Source: Onthovicinus sp900555545
GTDB lineage: Bacteria; Bacillota; Clostridia; Oscillospirales; Acutalibacteraceae
Assembly: GCA_949296915.1 (NCBI GenBank)
Contig: CASFPX010000001.1
Span: 261,582-325,581, forward strand
Reading direction: 5' to 3'
Length of the DNA stretch: 64,000 nucleotides
The notes below the pieces were generated by a model, which did no database searches, was not told the DNA's origin, and saw only the letters and a program-made list of their open reading frames with translations. Every line of letters starts with the position of its first letter. Position 1 is the first letter of the stretch. Made by a program: the position numbers and the translations under genes. This document shows positions 8,781 through 17,231 of the stretch, in pieces.

Positions 8781-8798
8781 TTATCTGTTCACAGATAA
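8781..8798. promoter_or_regulatory. Perfect palindrome, probable MarR operator
   Basis: TTATCTGT and ACAGATAA form an 18-bp perfect inverted repeat with a two-base centre, just upstream of the MarR ribosome site. A related half-site (GTCTGTAAACTA) lies 35 bases further upstream. The size and position fit MarR autoregulation. Confidence 0.65.
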
Positions 8799-8922
8799 AC
8801 TATTCGGAACCGATCAATTCGGTCTGTAAACTATTTTACTCGGATTTGCTTGAATGTGAATTCAAAAAATGCTATTATTAATAAACAAAAATTATTAATT
8901 AGGCTTGAATGGGGAATGCGCT

Positions 8923-9813
8923 ATGAACATATTCCAGTTAAATTGTTTTTTAACAGTGGCGGAAACACTGAACTTTGCGCGCGCCGCCGAGCGTTTAAAC
9001 ATCACACAGCCAGCCGTCACCCACCAGATCCGATCGCTGGAGTCTGAACTGAATGTAAAGCTTTTCCGCCGGTCGACGCGGAGCGTGGAACTGACACATG
9101 CGGGCATTATTTTTCTGGACGATGCACAAAAAATGGTGGGGATTGCCGTCCGTGCTCAAAAGCGGTTTGCCGATCCTGCCAAGCAGGAGATCCAGCCCTT
9201 TTCGATTGGATTCCAGAGCTACACACAGCTGCTCTATTTCCCGGATATCTGGCGGGCAATGCGCCGGATTTACCCCAATCTGCACCCCGGGATCCGTGTT
9301 GCTCCAGTGCAGCACCTCCAGCACCTGTTGGAGGAGGAGACGATCGAGGCGTTTATCAGTTTTCGGGAGCCGGAGCTTCAAAAAAAATCCATCCATTACC
9401 GCGAGATCGCATGCAGCCAGGTGGATTGCATCTGTGATTCGAAAAATCCGTTGGCGCGCTGTGATAGCGTGAGTTCCGACCAACTGCGTGAGGAAAAGCT
9501 GGTGCTGAGCAGCCCCTTGCAGACGCCGGTCAGCCTGGTACAGCTTCAGCGGGAACTGATCGGGGACCGCTCGCCGGCGGAGCTCTACTTTTGCGATACC
9601 CCTGAGGAGATCCTGACCCTTGTCCGTTCGGGATTTGGAGTATCGCCCTTCCCTGCGCTTTTTCTTCCACAGGACCCGTGTATCGCACGGATTCCCATGC
9701 CGGAGGTGCCGGCGCTCTCATTTGGCGTCTATTACAAGACAACACAGGGGAATGAACCGCTTCGCCGTTTTATCCAATTCCTCCATAGGGGTGTATCGCC
9801 TGTGGAAACATAA
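8923..9813 (+). CDS. LysR-family transcriptional regulator
   Basis: A 296-residue LysR-type regulator. The N-terminal HTH is typical: MNIFQLNCFLTVAETLNFARAAERL..TQPAVTHQI (residues 1-40), then LFRRSTRSVELTHAG. The rest is a periplasmic-binding-like effector domain. The ATG at 8923 was preferred to the upstream in-frame ATG because GGGGA lies eight bases before it and the family begins here. It is divergent from the MarR operon and convergent with the amidohydrolase gene, so no target is obvious. LysR proteins usually act on adjacent genes; effector and regulon are unknown. Confidence 0.92.
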   Translation: MNIFQLNCFLTVAETLNFARAAERLNITQPAVTHQIRSLESELNVKLFRRSTRSVELTHAGIIFLDDAQKMVGIAVRAQKRFADPAKQEIQPFSIGFQSYTQLLYFPDIWRAMRRIYPNLHPGIRVAPVQHLQHLLEEETIEAFISFREPELQKKSIHYREIACSQVDCICDSKNPLARCDSVSSDQLREEKLVLSSPLQTPVSLVQLQRELIGDRSPAELYFCDTPEEILTLVRSGFGVSPFPALFLPQDPCIARIPMPEVPALSFGVYYKTTQGNEPLRRFIQFLHRGVSPVET

Positions 9814-9855
9814 AAAAATCCGGTACAGCCCACGTAAGACTGTACCGGATTTTTT
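9812..9855. terminator. Bidirectional terminator between lysR and amidohydrolase genes
   Basis: AAAATCCGGTACAG pairs with CTGTACCGGATTTT around an 11-base loop. T runs lie on both strands. It serves two convergent genes. Confidence 0.9.
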
Positions 9856-9861
9856 GTAGTG

Positions 9862-11148
9862 TTAAAGCTTTGCAATCATCTGCTCCAGTTCAGCTTCCAG
9901 TTTTTCACTGCGCTGGGGCACCGGATTGCGGATGATCCCGCCGCGGCAGGCCACCATGGTCAGGTGTTCAAGTGCTCGAAGATTTTCCACAGGATTTTCA
10001 CGCATGACAATATAGTCTGCACTCTTTCCAGGTTCGATACTACCCGTCAGCCGCTCCTTGCCGATGATCTCCGCGTTGCCGAGTGTAGCTGTGCGCAGGG
10101 CAACGGCGTTGGAGACTTCCAGGAATTTGGCAAAGTAGTAGACTTCTTTGCACATGTTGTACTGTGTGGTAAAGGGGCAGGAGGCATCCGTCCCCATCCC
10201 GACGTGAGCTCCGGCAGCCAGACACTGTTTGCCGCTCGCAATCATGCCCTGCAGCACGACGTCGGAGTTGTAGACGCACAGCTCATTGAGCTTGGTCAGT
10301 TCAGGCGGCAGCTTGGCCAACACCAGCGCGGGTGAGAAGGTCATAATTACGGCGCCGCCGCGTGCCTTAAAGGCTTCCAGGTCCTCCGGATCAAAGGGGG
10401 CGCTGTGCTCGATCGTATCGACCCCGGCCTGCGCCGCGACAGCTACGCCCGAGGCGCTCTCCGTGTGCGAGGCCACCATCTTGCCCAGGCGGTGCGCCTC
10501 ATCACAGACGGCCTTTGTCTGCTCCAGATTCATTTTGAGTTCGCCGGGTTCGCCCTTTTTCTTGGCGTCCATCACGCCGCCGGTCACACAGATTTTGATC
10601 AGATCCACTCCGGCCTCCACGTTTTCGCGCACCAAACGGCGCAGGTCGTCCGGCTGGGTGGCCGTCACGGCAAAGGTGCCGTCCCCGTGGCCGGTCGGCA
10701 CTGTGATCGCTGGGCCGGAGACCCACAGGCGTGGACCGATCACCTTCCCGTGGCGGATCTTGTCGCGCAGGCGGATATCAGAGTGCATGAAATCTCCCAC
10801 CGCCCGCACGGAGGTGGTGCCGCCGAGCAGCTCGTTGCGCGCGTTTTGAGCGACGAGCTGATCCAAAACCTTGGCGCCAACTGCGGTGTGAGCCAGCTTG
10901 AGCACCAGCTTTTGCGCGCTGCCACCGGCGAGGATTTTGCTGGGCGTCCCGGTCCCGAAGAGGTGAGCGTGCAGATTGATGAGCCCGGGCATGATATATT
11001 GGCCCTCCAGATCGAAGATTTTGCCCTCTGCAGGCACATCCGGCCCAATTTTGGTAAAACGCCCATTTTCCACTTGGATCGAGCATTCCTTGACGGTGCA
11101 TTGATCGGTTACATCGACCAGCTTGCAGTGTGTTAAGGTGTATTTCAT
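9862..11148 (-). CDS. Amidohydrolase, imidazolonepropionase/Xaa-Pro dipeptidase-like
   Basis: A 428-residue metal-dependent amidohydrolase of the imidazolonepropionase-like group. The N-terminal beta-sandwich leads to the HAH metal motif (LINLHAHLFG). Other ligands are the lysine in LIKICVTGG (likely carboxylated), His in ASHTES, His in TIEHS and Asp in GMGTDAS. Relatives cleave Xaa-Pro dipeptides, organophosphates or cyclic amides, so the substrate cannot be fixed. There is no signal peptide. The ATG at 11148 follows AAGGGGG by eight bases and is preferred to the TTG two codons upstream. A promoter (TTAACA, 17 bases, TACAAT) lies directly upstream, so the gene is probably monocistronic. Confidence 0.9.
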   Translation of the reverse strand: MKYTLTHCKLVDVTDQCTVKECSIQVENGRFTKIGPDVPAEGKIFDLEGQYIMPGLINLHAHLFGTGTPSKILAGGSAQKLVLKLAHTAVGAKVLDQLVAQNARNELLGGTTSVRAVGDFMHSDIRLRDKIRHGKVIGPRLWVSGPAITVPTGHGDGTFAVTATQPDDLRRLVRENVEAGVDLIKICVTGGVMDAKKKGEPGELKMNLEQTKAVCDEAHRLGKMVASHTESASGVAVAAQAGVDTIEHSAPFDPEDLEAFKARGGAVIMTFSPALVLAKLPPELTKLNELCVYNSDVVLQGMIASGKQCLAAGAHVGMGTDASCPFTTQYNMCKEVYYFAKFLEVSNAVALRTATLGNAEIIGKERLTGSIEPGKSADYIVMRENPVENLRALEHLTMVACRGGIIRNPVPQRSEKLEAELEQMIAKL

Positions 11149-11175
11149 GATCAAATCCCCCTTTTACTTTGTTTT

Positions 11176-11204
11176 ATTGTAACACAAGAAGGCTGTTTTG
11201 TTAA
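11176..11204 (-). promoter_or_regulatory. Promoter of the amidohydrolase gene
   Basis: On the minus strand TTAACA (11199-11204) and TACAAT (11176-11181) are spaced by exactly 17 bases, about 30 bases before the start codon. Confidence 0.7.
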
Positions 11205-11452
11205 CAGGAATGGGGAATTCTGGAGGAAAATGATTTGTAGTAGTATAAGCCGCGAAGGCCGAGCGGCATGGATCAAATGAATATCCCTATTTCAAGAGTT
11301 GTCAAGGCGTGTGTTGCAGCATATAGCAGCGCAAATTCTCGGGAATATGAACTGCTTACCTGGGGGGTGACTTGCATTCGACTTGCACTTTACCAGAACT
11401 CATCCATATTTTGCGATATTTTGCATTCTAATTATCATTGAAATTAAAGAAC
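11205..11452. other. Intergenic stretch with no recognised gene
   Basis: Between the amidohydrolase promoter and the tRNA-Val terminator I see no coding frame with a ribosome site. The only structure noted is a short hairpin, GCCGC/GCGGC, near 11249-11266. Confidence 0.5.
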
Positions 11453-11499
11453 GAAAAAGCCCTGAAACCCTTGTATATCAAGGATTTCAAGGCTTTTTC
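11453..11499 (-). terminator. Terminator downstream of tRNA-Val
   Basis: GAAAAAGCC..TGAAA.CCTTG pairs with CAAGG.TTTCA.GGCTTTTTC in a long hairpin directly after the 3' end of the tRNA. The stem contributes the U tract on the minus strand. Confidence 0.8.
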
Positions 11500-11501
11500 T
11501 C

Positions 11502-11578
11502 TGGTGGGAGCTGGCGGGCTCGAACCGCCGACCTCCTGCGTGTGAAGCAGGCACTCTAACCAGCTGAGCTAAGTTCCC
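11502..11578 (-). tRNA. tRNA-Val (anticodon CAC)
   Basis: Reverse-complement folding gives a full cloverleaf with an encoded CCA. The anticodon loop is TTCACAC between CCTGC and GCAGG, giving CAC. The T-loop is GGTTCGAGCC. The acceptor pairs GGGAACT with AGCTCCC, with an A-C mismatch at position 5:68. A strong terminator follows. Confidence 0.93.
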
Positions 11579-11655
11579 GTAAAACCGTGTTTACTATTTT
11601 AAATGAAATTGGCGATAAAGTCAAGAGCAAAACAGATCTTTTCACATAAAAAAAC

Positions 11656-11682
11656 GCAGAGGCGGAATTTTCCGCCTCCGCT
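11656..11682 (-). terminator. Terminator of the sigma/anti-sigma operon
   Basis: GCAGAGGCGGA pairs with TCCGCCTCCGC over a four-base loop. On the minus strand it is followed by GTTTTTTT. It lies six bases past the anti-sigma-like stop codon. Confidence 0.85.
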
Positions 11683-11687
11683 GAGAG

Positions 11688-12758
11688 TCAATGCCCATCC
11701 TGTGGGGATTCAGGCATCCGAAAGGTTACCTGCCAGTTGCCGTCCGTACGTAGCCCGGCAATTGAAAAATCACCGTATAGGCTGTACCCGGTGAGATCCC
11801 CCTGCGGGAGGTCGTAGATATACTCCTCGTAATCCATACGGCCTTCCCTGCCACTGTTTTGGGCAAAGGCGTATTTCCCAACGGGTTCTATGATGGTGCC
11901 GCCCTGATCGCGCAGGCGGAGCTGGAGCTGGGCCTGTGCGTCGTGCGTTAAGCGATGACTGGTGGCAATCTGAATGTGTAGCCGTCCATCGATCCAGCCG
12001 GTTCCGGTGATGCGATAGTCATAGGATCCTGGAAGATCGAGTCCGTCCTCGCCAGGCGTCAGAACGGTGACTGACCGGTTTTCAACTGGATGTTCGGATA
12101 CGGAAAAGAGTGTGTAATCCGAGTGGGGGGGAGCGTCAAAAGAGAGCGCCATTGTCCCTTTGGAAAACGGTTCGGGGATTGCCCCTAAATAGGTATCCGA
12201 TTCGCTCCTTTTTTGGCTGAGCAGGCTCTGGACGGAGAAGGTGACCTTCTTCCCGGCCAGATCGCGGTTGCTGTTCTCGGTCAGGGAGATCAGGAATACC
12301 GCCGTCTGTGTTTCGCTGTCGTACTCCGCCAAGGTGCACGTACCGGAGGAGTCGAAAGGGGTATTGATATGGTAGCTGTCAAACAGGTCGATGGTCTCGT
12401 CAATGCGGTTACCGGTCAGGTCTCGCAGGGCGATGTAAAGGTTTGTGCTATTCCCCTCCGTACGGGCGGCCAAAACTTCCATCAGGATGCCGTTGTCCTC
12501 ACAGCTTTCGCGCACGGGGGCGAAAAATTGTGCCACCTGGGGGGAGAGTTCATACAGCCACTGATAGGCAGGGGAGGCCGCCAGTGTAGCCGGGGCAGCC
12601 AACGCGATTGCCAGAGCGGCCGCCACGGTAGCCGGGATTAGCTTCCGTCGGACAGGCGGCTTGGCGGCTCTTTTTCCCGTTCCGGACAGCACCCGCTGAA
12701 GGAGTACCTCTGAGGGGTGAATTTTTTCGTTCATATCCATGTAGAGCTTTCTATTCAT
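11688..12758 (-). CDS. Membrane-anchored anti-sigma-like protein (DUF4179-type)
   Basis: A 356-residue protein: a short basic cytoplasmic segment (residues 1-40), one membrane helix (about 43-62, rich in Ala), and a large external region of beta-rich sequence. This is the topology of the anti-sigma or DUF4179-type partners that accompany ECF sigma genes in Clostridia. Its start overlaps the sigma stop codon in an ATGA junction, so the two are translationally coupled. The cytoplasmic part probably holds the sigma factor at the membrane until an envelope signal releases it. No zinc anti-sigma HxxxCxxC motif is seen. The role is inferred from position and topology. Confidence 0.72.
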   Translation of the reverse strand: MNRKLYMDMNEKIHPSEVLLQRVLSGTGKRAAKPPVRRKLIPATVAAALAIALAAPATLAASPAYQWLYELSPQVAQFFAPVRESCEDNGILMEVLAARTEGNSTNLYIALRDLTGNRIDETIDLFDSYHINTPFDSSGTCTLAEYDSETQTAVFLISLTENSNRDLAGKKVTFSVQSLLSQKRSESDTYLGAIPEPFSKGTMALSFDAPPHSDYTLFSVSEHPVENRSVTVLTPGEDGLDLPGSYDYRITGTGWIDGRLHIQIATSHRLTHDAQAQLQLRLRDQGGTIIEPVGKYAFAQNSGREGRMDYEEYIYDLPQGDLTGYSLYGDFSIAGLRTDGNWQVTFRMPESPQDGH

Positions 12759-13243
12759 GACAGATCGTCTCCTTTCAAGGCCTCAGCCAGCTTTTTCCGC
12801 GCCCGTGTCAACCGGGTGCGCACGGTAGACTCCCGACTGCCGGTAATCCGGGCGATTTCCGCAGTAGAGTACCCTTCGTAATAAAAGAGGTGGATCGCCG
12901 TGCGGTAGGCGGGCGGGAGTATCTTTAACGCTTCATCCAGACGGCTTTCCTCCGGATCAGGGAAGGGGATGCTCTCCTCAAGTGGGGCGGTGTGTCGGAA
13001 CCACCAGGAACCCCAGTGCTTTTTGGCGCAGTTGACTGTAACGCGCAGGAACCAGGCCTTGCAATGTTCCTCACTGGCAAAATCGGGCTTCCTTTGAATA
13101 TAACGCAGGAAAACCTCCTGAAAAATATCATCTGCATCACTCTTGGAACGCGTCTGCGCGTAGGCCAGGCGGTAGACCATATCTGCGTACTGCCGGATAA
13201 TGGTTTCGTCCGGAACGGGTGTAAGATTTTCCTGCTGGTTCAT
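12755..13243 (-). CDS. ECF-type RNA polymerase sigma factor
   Basis: A 162-residue sigma-70 family protein of ECF size. Region 2 lies at residues 15-80 (MVYRLAYAQTRSKSDADDIFQEVFLR) and region 4 at 105-155 (LPPAYRTAIHLFYYEGYSTAEIARITGS, then STVRTRLTRARKKL). Such factors direct polymerase to a small stress regulon, usually including their own operon. AGGGGAGGG precedes the ATG with good spacing. It is the first gene of a two-gene operon with its probable membrane-bound anti-sigma. The regulated promoters were not identified in this window. Confidence 0.93.
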   Translation of the reverse strand: MNQQENLTPVPDETIIRQYADMVYRLAYAQTRSKSDADDIFQEVFLRYIQRKPDFASEEHCKAWFLRVTVNCAKKHWGSWWFRHTAPLEESIPFPDPEESRLDEALKILPPAYRTAIHLFYYEGYSTAEIARITGSRESTVRTRLTRARKKLAEALKGDDLS

Positions 13244-13327
13244 TGTTTATTCCCTCCCCTTTCACCTGTAATACCCGCACGGGGGCTGAAATGCTACATG
13301 AATTAAAAATTTTTATGTGTGAAAAAA

Positions 13328-13354
13328 CCGGCATCCGCTGTAAACGGATGCCGG
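13328..13354 (-). terminator. Terminator of the metallophosphoesterase gene
   Basis: CCGGCATCCG pairs with CGGATGCCGG over a seven-base loop. On the minus strand it is followed by TTTTTTC, 19 bases beyond the stop codon. Confidence 0.92.
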
Positions 13355-13372
13355 AAGATGTTGGATTAAAGA

Positions 13373-15490
13373 TTATTGGGCTGCGGCGATGCGCGTAATT
13401 CGTCCGGCAAAATCGCCGACGATCACGGAGCCATCTGCATTTAGGGCGACTTTACCGAAGACCGGCGCGCCGATGTTCGTTTTGGAGAGCACGGTGCCGT
13501 CCGCCTTATTGATATGGTAAAGATATCCGTCGGACGCGGCAAAAATCAACTGATCGCCCGAGAGCACAGGGGTTCCCTCCACGGTGAGGGCGTTTTTGGC
13601 GTTGGTGTAGCAGGCGGTAAAGGCCAGCGCCGTACCCGGCTGCATCTCCCATGCGATCTGCTGGGTGTCCAGATCAAAGGCGACGATTCCCTTGGTCGCC
13701 GTGGGCAGGTAGGCGATGTTCCCATCGATTACCGGCTGGCCGCTCGAGCCAAAGTTATAATTCTCGAAGTTGGTCTTGGTGATTTCGCCGTTTTCAAGGT
13801 TAACGATCGCGACGGCATCGTCATCAGCCACCAGCAGGCGGTTGGCGTCGATCGCAATGGGCGTTGAACTGCGGAAGCGGATATCCTCATCCATGTTTTC
13901 CCACAGCAGACTGCCGGTGTTCTTGTCGAGCGCGAATATCGCATCCCAGTGGGAGCTGAGGATCAGCTTGTCGCCCGCGAGGACGAATTCGGCAGGGGAG
14001 TTCTCCCCGCGGTTGCGGTGGTAGTCCCAAAGCTTTTCGCCCGTTTCGGCGTTAAAGGCGGATACATCGGAGGCGGAGCCCGCATAGACTGCTTTCTCGT
14101 CCATGCACAGGCCGGAACTCGTACCCAACGAGCGCTGCAAATCCACTTGGGCTGTCCAGATTTCGCTGCCGTCTGATGCATTCAGGCAGTAGACAAGTCC
14201 CTCTGTATCCTGGGTATAGATCTTGTCATTCTGATAGATCAGATTGTTTTTGATGGAGTTTTTAGTGGGGATATACCAGAGGATTTCTCCAGTCTGCGCG
14301 TCCAGGCAGTAGATACCGCACTTGTTTGGTACGTCGTCGCCCACGGTGGCGGTGTAAACCCTGCTGCCGTCCGGGGAGGTTACGGTATCCGTAAACAGCA
14401 CGCGCCCCTCCAGTTGGGTGCTCCATGCGGCATTCTCTGCTGCTGCCGGCGTGCCAGTGAAGTCATAGTAGAACATCTGCGTGGTAAGGTTTCCGTCGCC
14501 GTCCAGGGTGATCAGACGGCTGCCGCTGACAGAGGAGTCAATTCCGCCGCCGCCCGGTTGGGAGGTGCAGATATTGATAACGCCATCCTGCTCGTTGATA
14601 TAGTTGTAATGATAGTGGCCATAGATCCATGCGACCAGATTGTGCTCCTTGAGATCCAGCGTCTGCTTGTCAAACTGGAAGACATAATCTTCCTCCGGGG
14701 AAATCGTGTGGTTGAACATGACAACCTTCATGTCGGGATCTGTGTTGGCCAGGTCGTTTGCCAGCCAACGCCACCGGTCGTTCTCGTTATAGCCGGATTT
14801 ATAATCCGCCCCGTTCTGGAACGGCGTGACGACATAGTGGATATTCCCCACCTCAAAGGAGTACCATACGGGGCCGTAAATACTCTCAAACAGCTCTTCG
14901 CCGTATTTGCCATCCACATAGTCGTGGTTGCCGATCGTATAGTAGACGGGGACGCCCATGTTCTCGGAATTCATATCCTGAATGTGGCGCTTGAGGCCGG
15001 CCTCATAGCAGATATCGCCTGTGTGGATGATAAACGCGGGGTGCTGCTCCTCGACCATGGCGTGAATGCTGTCGATCCACGGGCCGACGCCATCCTCTCC
15101 AATCTCGGAATCGGACACTTGGATAAAAGAGTGTTTCTCCTGCCCCATCCCTGCGTTTGGCGTGAGCTTGAAATCATAGGATTCCTTGCCCTTTTCCACA
15201 TGCTGGTAATAACTGTCCGCCACATAGCCGGAGGGTGTGGTCACGGTGACAAACCGGCTCTTGTAGTAGCCGTCCAGGGTGAACTTCCCCTCTGCGTCCG
15301 TTTTGACCACATTGCGGCCATCAGATACGCTGACACCGGCCATCGGTGTATGGGTGCTCGCATCGATGACAGTGCCGGTGAACGGCCCCTTGCTGGAGAA
15401 GATGACTCCAAGGGTGATTCCCGTGGCAACAAGTGCAACAGCAATCACGCCGGCGATAACGCCTACAACGATTTTTGCTTTTTTAGACAT
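13373..15490 (-). CDS. Membrane-anchored calcineurin-like phosphoesterase fused to a PQQ-type beta-propeller
   Basis: A 705-residue surface protein in three parts. After a membrane anchor (residues 7-30) comes a carboxypeptidase-regulatory or CnaB-like domain (35-110). Next is a metallophosphoesterase (120-335) with GD at 158-159, GNHD (187-190), the His of FNHT and GHYH (291-294). The first metal motif is DSE (127-129) rather than the usual DxH, a known type of variation. Residues 350-705 form repeated strands of PQQ/BamB type (TGEILW, DGSEIW, TGEKLW, TGSLLW). Its own promoter and terminator make it monocistronic. It probably acts outside the membrane; the phosphoester substrate is unknown. 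Confidence 0.88.
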   Translation of the reverse strand: MSKKAKIVVGVIAGVIAVALVATGITLGVIFSSKGPFTGTVIDASTHTPMAGVSVSDGRNVVKTDAEGKFTLDGYYKSRFVTVTTPSGYVADSYYQHVEKGKESYDFKLTPNAGMGQEKHSFIQVSDSEIGEDGVGPWIDSIHAMVEEQHPAFIIHTGDICYEAGLKRHIQDMNSENMGVPVYYTIGNHDYVDGKYGEELFESIYGPVWYSFEVGNIHYVVTPFQNGADYKSGYNENDRWRWLANDLANTDPDMKVVMFNHTISPEEDYVFQFDKQTLDLKEHNLVAWIYGHYHYNYINEQDGVINICTSQPGGGGIDSSVSGSRLITLDGDGNLTTQMFYYDFTGTPAAAENAAWSTQLEGRVLFTDTVTSPDGSRVYTATVGDDVPNKCGIYCLDAQTGEILWYIPTKNSIKNNLIYQNDKIYTQDTEGLVYCLNASDGSEIWTAQVDLQRSLGTSSGLCMDEKAVYAGSASDVSAFNAETGEKLWDYHRNRGENSPAEFVLAGDKLILSSHWDAIFALDKNTGSLLWENMDEDIRFRSSTPIAIDANRLLVADDDAVAIVNLENGEITKTNFENYNFGSSGQPVIDGNIAYLPTATKGIVAFDLDTQQIAWEMQPGTALAFTACYTNAKNALTVEGTPVLSGDQLIFAASDGYLYHINKADGTVLSKTNIGAPVFGKVALNADGSVIVGDFAGRITRIAAAQ

Positions 15491-15544
15491 GTTTCATACC
15501 CCTTTTGCTTCTGAATTAAAGCACAAAATTGTTAAGACAAGGAT

Positions 15545-15573
15545 ATTTTATATGAAACAGGGCATAAAGTCAA
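15545..15573 (-). promoter_or_regulatory. Promoter of the metallophosphoesterase gene
   Basis: Minus strand TTGACT (15568-15573), 17-base spacer, TAAAAT (15545-15550), about 55 bases before the start codon. Confidence 0.8.
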
Positions 15574-15615
15574 TTTCTATTTTGTGAGAATAGTAAAAAT
15601 AGTAAGAGGATAAAC

Positions 15616-15650
15616 AGGCCTGTATCAGACAGCTGGTCCAATACAGGCCT
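15616..15650 (-). terminator. Hairpin downstream of mnmA, possible terminator
   Basis: AGGCCTGTAT pairs with ATACAGGCCT around a 15-base loop. The following U tract is short (GTTTATCC), so termination is plausible but weaker than at neighbouring sites. It ends the Rrf2-mnmA operon. Confidence 0.5.
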
Positions 15651-15725
15651 TCGGAAACAAGTTGGGAAGAAATCTGATTTAGAAGCAGACGAGATAAGGC
15701 CTGCTTTTTGAAAGAAAACAGGGGC

Positions 15726-16784
15726 TTACCCTCGCGTGATCACACCACCGGCCAGCACATGGCCATGTCCGTCATAAAAGACGGCCGACTGCCCCGGTGT
15801 CACGGCGCGCTGGGGCTGGTCAAACACGGCAGCCAGCTGGCCGTCGGAGCAAAACAGGCGGCAGGGGGCGGCATGCTGATTGTACCGGATCTTTCCCAGG
15901 CAGTGCAAGCCTGTCTCCCCCACCTGTTCCGGATCCAGACCCATCCAGTTTGGATCGCGTACCTCAACCCGGCTGTGGAACAGATCCTCGTTATCCCCCA
16001 GAACGACATCCCCGCTCTCCGGATCCACTGTACACACATAAACGGGACGCCCAAAGGACTTGCCAAGCCCTTTCCGCTGGCCAACCGTATAGTGGCAGAT
16101 CCCCAGGTGCTCTCCGAGGATCTCGCCTGTAAGGGAGACAAAATGACCATTTTTCCCATCGCCCGCGCCACTGCGCCGCAAAAAGCCCACATAGTCTCCG
16201 TCGGGAATAAAGCAGATATCCTGACTGTCAGGCTTGCCGGCCACGTCAAGCCCGATCTCCCCTGCAATCCGACGGATCTCCTCCTTGGAATGTGCGCCCA
16301 CGGGCATCAATGTCCGCCGCAGCTGCTCCTGTGTCAGATTCCAGAGCGCATAGGTCTGATCCTTGACCCCACCGTTAGCCACAGCCAGCGTCATTCGGCC
16401 ATTTTCCAGCTGTTCCACGCGTGCGTAATGACCTGTGGCCACGTATTGCGCTCCAATCCCATCTGCGTAGTCGAGCAGCGCCTCCCATTTGACCAACCGG
16501 TTGCAGACGACGCAGGGATTGGGTGTCTCCCCACGCAGGTAAGCGTGGATAAAGTAATCCACCACTCGCTCCTGGAACACAGCGGAAAAGTCAACCGTAT
16601 CAAATGGGATACCCAGCCGATCGCATACACATTGGGCGTCGCGCATGGCCTGCTCCTGCTGCCGGTCCATTGGACGGGTAAGCATATGAACGCCATGCAC
16701 CTGATATCCCTCTTTTTGTAACAGATGAGCGGCGACCGAACTGTCCACGCCGCCGCTCATACCGATCACTGCCGTTTGTTGCAT
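15726..16784 (-). CDS. mnmA: tRNA-specific 2-thiouridylase
   Basis: A 352-residue protein that thiolates U34 of tRNA-Lys, -Glu and -Gln using ATP and persulfide sulfur. The PP-loop GMSGGVDSS is at residues 8-16. The catalytic cysteines are Cys91 (NPCVVC) and Cys191 (SQDICFI), and HYTVGQRKGLG marks the central domain. Length is normal. The ATG at 16784 follows the Rrf2 stop codon by one base (TAATATG) and gives the usual short N-terminus; in-frame upstream starts overlap the Rrf2 gene. It is the last gene of an operon with an Rrf2-type regulator, which suggests iron-sulfur or sulfur-status control. Confidence 0.96.
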   Translation of the reverse strand: MQQTAVIGMSGGVDSSVAAHLLQKEGYQVHGVHMLTRPMDRQQEQAMRDAQCVCDRLGIPFDTVDFSAVFQERVVDYFIHAYLRGETPNPCVVCNRLVKWEALLDYADGIGAQYVATGHYARVEQLENGRMTLAVANGGVKDQTYALWNLTQEQLRRTLMPVGAHSKEEIRRIAGEIGLDVAGKPDSQDICFIPDGDYVGFLRRSGAGDGKNGHFVSLTGEILGEHLGICHYTVGQRKGLGKSFGRPVYVCTVDPESGDVVLGDNEDLFHSRVEVRDPNWMGLDPEQVGETGLHCLGKIRYNQHAAPCRLFCSDGQLAAVFDQPQRAVTPGQSAVFYDGHGHVLAGGVITRG

Positions 16785-16785
16785 A

Positions 16786-17217
16786 TTATCTCTCATCCGC
16801 CTCCGCTTCACAGCTCATGTTTTTCAGGTCCTCCAGGGTGACGCCATCCACGTAGCTGTCAATAGCCCTTCTCAGGCCGGCCCAGAACCGGGCCATCTCG
16901 CACGTTGTAAAGCGGGCGCACTTTTCGGCTTCTTCCCCGGCGCAGGCGACCGGGCAAAGGTCACCTTCCGTCACGCGTAGGATGTCCCCTGCTGTGTACG
17001 TCCGTTCCGGACGGGCAAGCTTGTATCCGCCCTGCGGACCACGCACGCTCTTTAAATAACCTGCCCGGCACAGCTGGGAGACGATCTGTTCCAGATACTT
17101 CATCGATATTCCCTGCCGCTGGGCGATATCCCGCAGTGGTACAAAGCCGCTGTCACTGTTGCGGGCGATATCCAGCATCAGGCGCAGTGCATATCTGCCT
17201 TTTGTTGAAACTCTCAT
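16786..17217 (-). CDS. Rrf2-family transcriptional regulator (IscR/CymR-like)
   Basis: A 143-residue winged-helix protein starting MRVSTKGRYALRLMLDIA, the standard Rrf2 beginning. The HTH covers residues 25-65 (ISMKYLEQIVSQL..GYLKSVRGPQGGY). Cysteines at 88, 92, 100 and 106 include a C-x7-C-x5-C set, the region that binds an Fe-S cluster in IscR and NsrR, so cluster sensing is plausible. GGGGAGG lies five bases before the ATG. It sits between an acyltransferase-like membrane protein and mnmA in one operon. In many Firmicutes an Rrf2 gene sits next to iscS and mnmA; no iscS or iscU is present here. Confidence 0.93.
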   Translation of the reverse strand: MRVSTKGRYALRLMLDIARNSDSGFVPLRDIAQRQGISMKYLEQIVSQLCRAGYLKSVRGPQGGYKLARPERTYTAGDILRVTEGDLCPVACAGEEAEKCARFTTCEMARFWAGLRRAIDSYVDGVTLEDLKNMSCEAEADER

Positions 17218-17231
17218 ATTTTCCTCCCCGT

